Positions 56,985-64,000 of a DNA stretch of 64,000 nucleotides are shown in pieces. A program made the translations under genes and the position numbers. The stretch is from Ryuthela nishihirai (taxonomy: Eukaryota; Arthropoda; Arachnida; Araneae; Heptathelidae). Position 1 is the first letter of the stretch, and each line of letters begins with the position of its first letter. A model generated the notes under the pieces. That model saw only the letters and a list, made by a program, of their open reading frames with translations. It made no database searches and was not told the origin of the DNA. Where the stretch lies: NCBI GenBank assembly GCA_038380435.1, contig JAWZYU010000011.1, positions 88,388,501-88,452,500 on the forward strand. The letters run 5' to 3'.

Positions 56985-57290
56985 CAAATTATTGCTAAAC
57001 ATATAAACCTCTTGATCATCACACTACACCATTAAAAGAAAATTTTTACCTCACATTAACCGTTTGCAATATTTCGTTTAAAATGTTGAAATTTTCCACT
57101 ATCAGAAGGAGCAATTGAAGCTTTTTGGAGGTTCTAAAAGTGCTAATCATAATAGTTTATCAATACTTATTAAACAAATGAAGTACTTTTTTATCTTTAA
57201 AAATAAAATATCTACAGACGGACGGACAGACGAAAAAAGTCGGAATATATGCTCCTTTTTTTTTCTTCTGAAAACGAGCTAAGAATATAA
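56985..57290. repeat. Dispersed ~290-bp repeat, single unit
   Basis: AACCGTTTGCAATATTTCG, then TCTACAGACGGACGGACAGA and a TCTGAAAACGAGC end, matching the end of the 3.7-kb array. Confidence 0.65.
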
Positions 57291-57529
57291 GAAGCACCTA
57301 AAATTCTAGAAGAGTTTTAGAATACGAAGTAATATCTTAAAAAGGACGATTTTATTAAAAAAGAATCTAACGATAGTGGATCATTCATCCGACAGCTTAA
57401 AAAACAATGTATAATGTTTACTATAGGATGGAAAGTGATTATATCAATTCTATTTTTCACAATTATAATAAACAGAACTGTAGAGAAAAAAAGTAGTTAA
57501 TATACATAAATTATATGCCTTGTTACGTT

Positions 57530-57630
57530 TCTTTCGTATTGGTAACTGCAATGTAAATGTCTCCAGCAGGTAAGAAAACTGAATGATTTGAGAATAAGTA
57601 ACAGTTATTACCAACACCGAGACTTAGGAG
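57530..57630 (+). repeat. Small LINE fragment
   Basis: TTTCGTATTGGTAACTGCAA, CTCCAGCAGGTAAGAAAACT and TTACCAACACCG correspond to about 60,865-60,960 of the long LINE. Confidence 0.65.
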
Positions 57631-57821
57631 TTGTGTCTTCGCCAAGGTACTTTATGCACGTACCTAGGGCCCGTAAATCTGAGTGGACCGGAATAGGCTC
57701 GGAATGTCTCGAAAAATAAAAATAGATTTTATTTTCTATGACAAATAAATATAGAATTGTGATGAATGTAGAAAATAGGTATGCGGGAACCGTTTCAGGT
57801 CCCATTATCGTATACTCAAGT

Positions 57822-58069
57822 TCGGATCTACGGGGGTGGGAGGACATGCTCCCTCTTTGAGAATGCTAAAAAGGGTAATAGAGGGGAAATTATTAAACTT
57901 GTTCATACTTCATCCATTTTTCAATAGTTTTTTAGATACCTTTAAAACACAGGGGGAAATGTTATACTGCATTAGAAATCAAGAACCTAAAAAACCATCC
58001 CATGTGTCACATTTTTCGGTAGTTTGTGTGTCTAATCCCCTCCCTCCTATGATTTTTTTCTAGATCCGA
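57822..58069. mobile_element. Possible small inverted-repeat element (~250 bp)
   Basis: Perfect 9-bp ends TCGGATCTA (57822-57830) and TAGATCCGA (58061-58069), followed inward by G-rich (GGGGGTGGGAGG) and C-rich (CCCCTCCCTCC) tracts. The similar CCGGATCTAGG..CCCCCTCCC near 50,770 suggests a family. No target duplication is evident. Confidence 0.4.
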
Positions 58070-58071
58070 GC

Positions 58072-59103
58072 ACGAAATATCTAATGTCTCTCTGTACTCT
58101 CTAAATACTAGACATATGTGCTATAGCAGACAAGCTGAAAACAAATATAAAATTATTTGACTTCGGCACGCTGCGTCATGATGTTAATGGCAGCTCATAA
58201 TGTATTGTTTTTTTTTTTTGGGGGGGGGATGTTTCATATCCATCGAAAAAATGAAAAAACGTTTATTTGATCGATATCGCTTATCAATCCTAATATTTTT
58301 TTACAGTCCTCTCACTCATGGCTGCGGAGTAATGTGATTTTCTCAAAATGATTTTGAATCAAATCTTTCTTCTCGATTGTTTTTTAAACTATAATTTTTA
58401 TATTAATTGTCACTTTTCGTACAGAGGTAGAAGGGAGCATGAAATTGTTGTATTCTTTTGCTTAGTCTACTAAAAGTCTATCAAGTAAGTATCACAGTAT
58501 ATTCTGTGTTATGTTCGAAATTTCAAATTATTGGATGTAAAGATTTTCATACATTTCACTATAAAATCACTGCCAAATGTTCAGTTTCTGAAACGCTTTG
58601 ATACATTAAAAAAATTATGGGAGATTAAAAACTTTAAATTCACTATCATCAAATCATTCGCAGAAGTTGGAAGGTTGAGTAAGAAGCCGCAAGACTGTAG
58701 GAAAAAAATTAACGACTTTGAATTTGTTTAGTTAATGTGTACTTGAAATAAAATTATGTTTAGTAAATGCTGTGAAGAAATCTTTGCAATTTGCTATAGC
58801 AGTTACAGACGAAATACTGCAAGAAGAGCATTCAATCGTGACAGCAAAGTATTTGTGAATCTAGCGAAAAACTATGTAAAGATTTTTATCATTTATGTTA
58901 TCGTTAATACAAACTTAGTCTTTATTAATTTTAAATCGCTGCATGTTCAGTGTGATTAAAATAACAAAAAGGCAATTTTTGTTTTATTCTATTGCAGTTT
59001 TTCGGTAAGGAACCTAAATTATGGCCCGTCTAAATAACACTGCAATCCCTACTGCCTCAAAAACAAAAAAAAATATATAAATGTTCTCACACCATTGGTC
59101 TGG
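58072..59103. other. No recognised gene
   Basis: AT-rich. Plus-strand frames at 58.53-58.96 kb have no recognisable domain. Confidence 0.45.
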
Positions 59104-59485
59104 GGCGGGGGTGGCTCAGTCGGTAGCGCGCCAGGCTCGTAATCTGTAGTTCCCAGGTTCGAGTCCCAGCTGGGTCAGCGTTGAGATTTATCTCCGCAAA
59201 ATTCCCCGCCCTGCCCACGGTCAGTAGGGGACACCGATGGGCTTGGAAAGGCCGCCGTCCGTCGGATGGGACGTTAAGCCGTGGCCCCGTGTGCGGGAGA
59301 GCCATACCCTGTGCACGTTAAAGAACACGCTGGATGGCCTTGACGGGAGGCTACCATCTGTCTCCCAACAGCTGTTCCAGTGGGTCCCCTCCCCAACCTT
59401 CTCTGAGCCTTCGGGGTCCATGTGACCTGGCCATTTAGCCCATGGTGTGCAAAAAAGTGCCGCTCAGAGGTAAAACAACCCAACC
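59104..59485 (+). mobile_element. SINE1, most intact copy (~380 bp)
   Basis: Full structure: a tRNA-Met-like head with A box GGTGGCTCAGTCGGTAGCGC and B box CAGGTTCGAGTCCCAGCTGG, where the anticodon-equivalent position reads CTCGTAA. The body includes GTCCGTCGGATGGGACGTTA and AGCCGTGGCCCCGTGTGCGG. The tail GCCGCTCAGAGGTAAAACAA is followed by CCCAACCCA. It serves as the reference for the other copies here. The three overlapping frames inside it are translations of the SINE, not genes. Confidence 0.93.
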
Positions 59486-60298
59486 CAACACCACTGGTCT
59501 AAATCGTTATCAACAGCTCTATCATTCTTTATGTTTTTTTGCAATTTTTGCATTTGTGCTTATTCAAAATATTCATGAAAACTTCGATGATACTGAAAGC
59601 TAAGCTGGAAAAATTATATCAAATGAGATGTATAAAATTAAATCAAAGAAACGAATCACCAGAAAGAAAATGTTTTATTAAAAATTGGTGAATGATGTAA
59701 AATTAGAAAAATAAAGAAATTTTCGAAAGTATGGTAGCTAGGTAGTCACTAGAAGGAATGCTATGCACCAATCCCCTGTGATGATGCATAAAACCGGCCA
59801 GGCACCTAGAGTCCGACCCCTCCTTCTCGTGGTGTAGACCGTTAGTACCTTTCAAAAGAGATACTCTCTTGTGGAACTGAACGGAAGGGGAGGACTGCCA
59901 GATCAGTGTGGGCTACTGATCTGGACAACTATGGCTACTTTTTTTTTTCTTTTCTACCCTGCTGAGTAGTGGTCAACCACACAGGGTCCTGGTTCTGATC
60001 ATATATATCAACCTGAATGGAATTATGACAGCTTGCTTATGGATCCTGATTTTGCTGCACTGGAGGGCTTCTATGGAGGGAAAATCTTCCGCTGTGTTTT
60101 CTGTTTGTTTGTGGGTTGACAGCCCCAAGTGAACAGATTCACAGGATATGTTTATCAGCTGGTGGATAATCCTGAGCACAGGTCATCGCAGGCACCTGAA
60201 CTCTTTGCTTCTATTGGCATCGTCAAATTCAACTTTTGAGGAAGTCTTCCAGTGTAGATGGCTTCAGCCTTTAGTGGTAGAGGAACGGGTCTTATCGC

Positions 60299-60634
60299 AT
60301 GTGTGCAATTAGGGGGCTGTTTGACATTGTCGGCATTCCCTCTTTCAATAAACATAGTTTCTTTAAACATCCCACTGACCATTTTCTCACCGTAGGTAGT
60401 TGGAAAGTGAGGACTCTGTACAGAGCTTTTACTCTTGATGTCCTCACACAAGAATTCCACAGTTATAATTTAGATATTCTCGGCTTGCAAGAGACCAGAT
60501 GGACAGATAAAGATCAGATTCTTAAAAATTATCTTAAATTTCTCTTTTCAGGGAGGGCCGACAATAAGCATCACCAATGCGTGGGTCTGCTTCTCAGCAG
60601 ACACGCTAGTGATGCTCTTCTAGGATATGAGTGA
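60299..60634 (+). pseudogene. LINE endonuclease domain, N-terminal part
   Basis: A 111-residue frame with VGSWKVRTLYRAFTLD, DILGLQETRWTDKD and LLLSRHASDALLGYE, broken by TGA where the minus-strand copy reads CECINERF. The domain continues in frame beyond the stop to GDFNTKVGT. Confidence 0.85.
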
Positions 60635-62021
60635 ATTAATAAAAGATTTCTTTCAGCAAAATTTCAGACAAGCGTTAAAGATTTCAATGTTATTTGCTGT
60701 TATGCCCCCACTGAGGATGCAGATGAAGATGAAAAGGATAGGTTTTACGGACAACTTCAGGATATTTTGAATTCTGTCAAGAAAGGAGATATTACCCTTG
60801 TTCTAGGTGACTTCAATACCAAAGTTGGTACTGACTCTGACCTTTGGGGAGGAGTAATAGGCCCTTTTGTATTGGTAGCTGCAATGGCAATGGGCAACGT
60901 CTCCTACAGGTAAGTAAACTCAATGGATTCAAAATAACTAACACTTGTTACAAACACCGCGATATACATAAGTACACATGGGTTGCATCTGACGGGCTGC
61001 ATAAGAATATGATTGATTATATATTAATTAACAGCAAATGGGCTAGTTCTGTTAGGAATACCAGGGCATATAGGGGAGCTGAAATTGGATCTAACCATTA
61101 CCTTGTTAAAAATGGTTTTGCAACTTAAACTTAAAAAGTGTTGTGCTAAAGTTAAAAAATTTACCTTTAATACTGAAGCACTGAAAGACCCAGTTATAGG
61201 TACAGTTTACCATGATATGTTACTTAGCCATCATGACAGTCATGGTTTGCTTACTACTGAAGTTGAGGAAGAATGGGGCCGTTTTTAAACAGGCTTTTTT
61301 GGAAACTAACAGTACCCTTTTAGGAAAAAAGGAGCAGAGGGGGCAGAATTATTTGAATGATAAGGCACTTGTGCCTATTTCAGAAAGAAGAAACTGCAGG
61401 AATGTCCTTAATCAGTACCCTACTAGTCCTAATAGAGCAGTTAGAGAGCACAACAGCAGAGAGCTGTACCAGATAGTTAATGTTTTGTGTGGTAGAAAAC
61501 GAACAGGTATACAGGGATTGAAAGATAAACAAGGTAAGGTTATAGAAGGTGAGGATTCTGTCATGGTTGGTGGGCTCAGCATTTCAGTGATGTTCTAAAG
61601 AATGTGGTTAGTTCTACCCCCATTGTTTGTAATGATGATAGATGCATTGACGGCTTTAATGTTGGCCCTATAACACAGTCGGAAGTTATTTTGACTATTT
61701 CTAAACTTAAACTTCATCATTCCCCAGGGATAGATGAAATTGCTACGGAAATGTTCAGAGATGGGAATGTTTCTGTTACCACTTGGATGACTGAAATTCT
61801 GAGTATCTTTATGATAAAGGCATGGTTCCTAAGGATTTTACTAGAGCTATTGTTATCCCTATTTTCAAAAAAGATGATCGCAGTGCTTGTGATAACTATA
61901 GGGGTATTAGCCTACTCTCTGTTCCAGGTAAAGTTCTTTCCATGATTTTGCTTAATATAATTAAGAATCTGGTTGACAGTCAATTGCGTGATGAGCAATG
62001 TGGATTCAGATTTGTTAAGGG

Positions 62022-62693
62022 ATGTGTGGATCAGATATTTTCATTTTTCTTGAGAAATGTTTAGAGTTTCAGAAACCTTCGGTTGCTAGCTTTGTTGATT
62101 TCGAAAAAGCTTTCAACTCTGTTGATCGTTATAATTCGTGGTTGATTGTGAGATTATACGGTACACCAGACAAGTTAGTTAACTTAATGAAAGCTCTCTA
62201 TAATAACACTGAGTCGTCTGTGAGATTTGTTAAGGCTTGTAGCAATTGGTTTAGCATTACTTCTGGTGTTCGACAAGGGTGCATTTTGCCTCCTTTTCTC
62301 TTTAGTTTGGTTATTGATTATGTTATGCGAAATTCACTTCAAGCGAAAGATTTTGGCCTTAAATGGGCTAGAGATACGAAAATTTCTGATTTAGATTATG
62401 CTGATGATTTAGCCCTTTTGGCAAATGATGTTGATGAGATGAACTCTTTCATTCGAGCTGTTGATGAAACTGGTAGTAGAGTAGGTTTGGTTATAAACAG
62501 AGAGAAAACTAAAGTGATGAAAATTGGTCGGGCATGCTCTGATTTAGCTAATCTGAATGGTTGCAGTCTTGAGCAGGTGTCACAGTTTAATTATCATGGG
62601 AGCTATGTAACAGATACTGGTGATATACAGCATGAGATTAAAAGACGAATATGGATTGCTGCCGGGACTTTTAAGAATCTATGGAGACTGTAG
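62022..62693 (+). pseudogene. LINE reverse transcriptase domain
   Basis: A 223-residue frame containing VDFEKAFNSVDR (first catalytic Asp), GVRQGCILPPFLFSL, LDYADDLALLAND (catalytic Asp pair) and INREKTKVMKIG. Upstream fingers motifs (FTRAIVIPIFKKDDRSACDN, NYRGISLLSV) lie in another frame at about 61,830-61,930. It ends at a TAG that the 27.6-kb copy reads as Trp. Confidence 0.9.
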
Positions 62694-63209
62694 AGAAATA
62701 GGCGTATACACCTAAAGACTAAAATTAGACTGTATAATAGTTTGGTTCTTTCTAGGGTTAGTTATGGTAGTGAAACGTGGACACTTTTTGAACAAGATAA
62801 CAGGAAACTAGATGCTTTTGATTCCAGATGCTTACGCTGTATCTTGGGCATTAGGTGGTTCAACTTTGTAACTAATGATGAGGTTAGGCAAAGGAGTTTG
62901 CAACCTCCTTTAAGCAGCATATTGTGCAGAGAGAGACTCCATTAGTTTGGCCATGTTGCTTATGAATAATTATAGATTGGCGAATAGGGTTATGAACAGT
63001 GTGCCTAAATGCCTCAGAAAGAGGAGGAGACCTAAAATGCGGTGGGCAGACAATGTCAAACAGGACCTTGTTAGAATTGGTGTGCAGTGGCCAGATGCAG
63101 TAGATGTAGCTTAGGACAGACTTGCTTGGAGAACTAAATTGCACGGTCTGGTTGGACCTCCGTAGCCCATTGCTGCTTGAGGATGACGATAATGCTGATG
63201 ATGATGATG

Positions 63210-64000
63210 AAATATTTGCTTTGTGAAATTACCTTGCGTGATAAAATAAATTTCAATATCGGCAGGAGCCAAGATTTTAAGTACGTATATAAGAAGTTTT
63301 ATGCATTTTTCAAGTATATTAAAAATTTTACATAATCCTAGAATGGTGAGTTAAAATTTTTAAGATTTGGAAACAGATATTGAACAACTTGATGGTTAAA
63401 TGTTTATGAATTATTTCATAGAAATTTGAACATATTCATGACAATAAAATTATGTCTTCATCACGAAATGTTGAAATCTTTCTAACATTATTTTTCACTT
63501 ATGCCAATGAGAAAAGCCGAGGAGCTGTTATTTTCCGTAGTTAAAATTTGTTAAATTTTTTTCCGAAGTAGACTCGTAGAGGAAAAATTCAATGCCCTGG
63601 TAATTTTGCACATATAAAATAATATAGAATGTGAAAATTAAATTACGATGATTTAATTAACGATTTTATTGAGTCTAATATTGGGAAGAAAAGATAATAA
63701 TTATGTAAAATAAGTTTTAAATTTCACAACAGTATTTTGACATTAAAATACTATAATGTTTTATGGAAATTTTTATTTCTGCAATTAGTGGTCCTAAATG
63801 TCATCTGAGTGATAAGGTGATGGAGCCTAGTTTGGAAAGAAAGAACTGCAGGAATGTCCTTAATCAATATATATATATATCTTTATACCTACAAGGTAAC
63901 CTAGGCTGCAGGTGGCCCCGTCTTTGAATTTGTGCATAGGACCCCAAAATGTCGAAAAGCGACCCTGCAGTGACATACATAAGTGCACATGAGTATTCGC
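63210..64000. other. AT-rich sequence with LINE scraps
   Basis: AACTGCAGGAATGTCCTTAA at about 63,845 matches the LINE at 61,396-61,415. ACATACATAAGTGCACATGA near 63,974 resembles 60,963-60,980. No gene is recognised. Confidence 0.5.

Larger units (their letters stand above)
59732..63209 (+). mobile_element. Non-LTR retrotransposon (AP-endonuclease LINE, RTE-like), near full length, inactive
   Basis: About 3.48 kb. The 5' end (ATGGTAGCTAGGTAGTCACT) coincides with the 5' end of the minus-strand copy at 7,568, so the element is probably complete there. A single protein is expected. Visible domains are an endonuclease (60,398-60,870: LQETRW, GDFNTKVGTDSD), a reverse transcriptase (about 61,820-62,470: FVDFEKAFNSVD, SGVRQGCILPP, YADD at 62,397-62,408) and a C-terminal RWF..RERL region. 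It ends in (GAT)n-like simple sequence. A TGA near 60,631, frameshifts near 61,285 and 61,590-61,600, and a TAG at 62,692-62,694 make this copy dead. Clade assignment is by general layout only. Confidence 0.92.

Noticed and set aside
58531..58959. Two consecutive plus-strand frames of 66-67 codons
   Set aside because: AT-rich, no domain, no splice signals and no homology within the window.

Overview
This is an AT-rich piece of a eukaryotic nuclear genome, most likely an arthropod (possibly a chelicerate; that placement is a weak impression from the repeat families). The evidence is an intron-split protein kinase gene with canonical GT-AG junctions, several tRNA-derived SINE families, an AP-endonuclease/reverse-transcriptase LINE, mariner-type relics and long satellite-like tracts. 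No bacterial operon, rRNA gene or CRISPR array is visible. Most short open frames here are chance or repeat-derived.

Layout. 0-3.7 kb holds tRNA-like sequence, three copies of the main SINE (called SINE1 here) and two units of a dispersed ~290-bp repeat. 3.73-7.57 kb is one minus-strand LINE copy into which the same ~1.03-kb terminal-inverted-repeat DNA element inserted twice, with 7-bp target duplications. 8.5-14.8 kb carries a diverged ~350-bp direct duplication, a 25-bp minisatellite and a large ~32-bp minisatellite whose unit resembles an internal SINE1 segment. 15.2-15.6 kb holds two tandem copies of an initiator-tRNA-Met-derived SINE. 17.5-23.3 kb holds mariner and hAT-like relics, a decayed plus-strand copy of a kinase exon and a LINE 3' fragment.

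23.9-32.8 kb (minus strand) is the best protein-coding locus: five phase-compatible exons of an AGC-type (S6K/RSK-like) serine/threonine kinase. They run from the glycine-rich loop to the RLG/HPFF end of the C-lobe. Introns contain a mariner relic, SINEs and LINE fragments. The usual activation-loop phospho-threonine before FCGT is glycine.

37.48-50.64 kb is a giant inverted repeat: two near-identical arms of about 6.5 and 6.4 kb around a ~200-bp CA/GT-rich spacer, flanked by a possible 6-bp target duplication (TACATA). Each arm carries tandem arrays, internal segmental duplications and candidate exons pointing outward, two of which are phase-matched. It could be a foldback-type mobile element or a palindromic duplication, and a transcript crossing its centre would form a very long hairpin.

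50.6-64 kb holds more SINE1 copies, a second stretch of the dispersed ~290-bp repeat, a three-copy tandem repeat carrying a TGACGTCA site every 236 bp plus CGGATTAATCCG-type palindromes, a small inverted-repeat element, an almost complete SINE1 and the longest LINE copy (59.73-63.21 kb), which is disrupted by stops and frameshifts.
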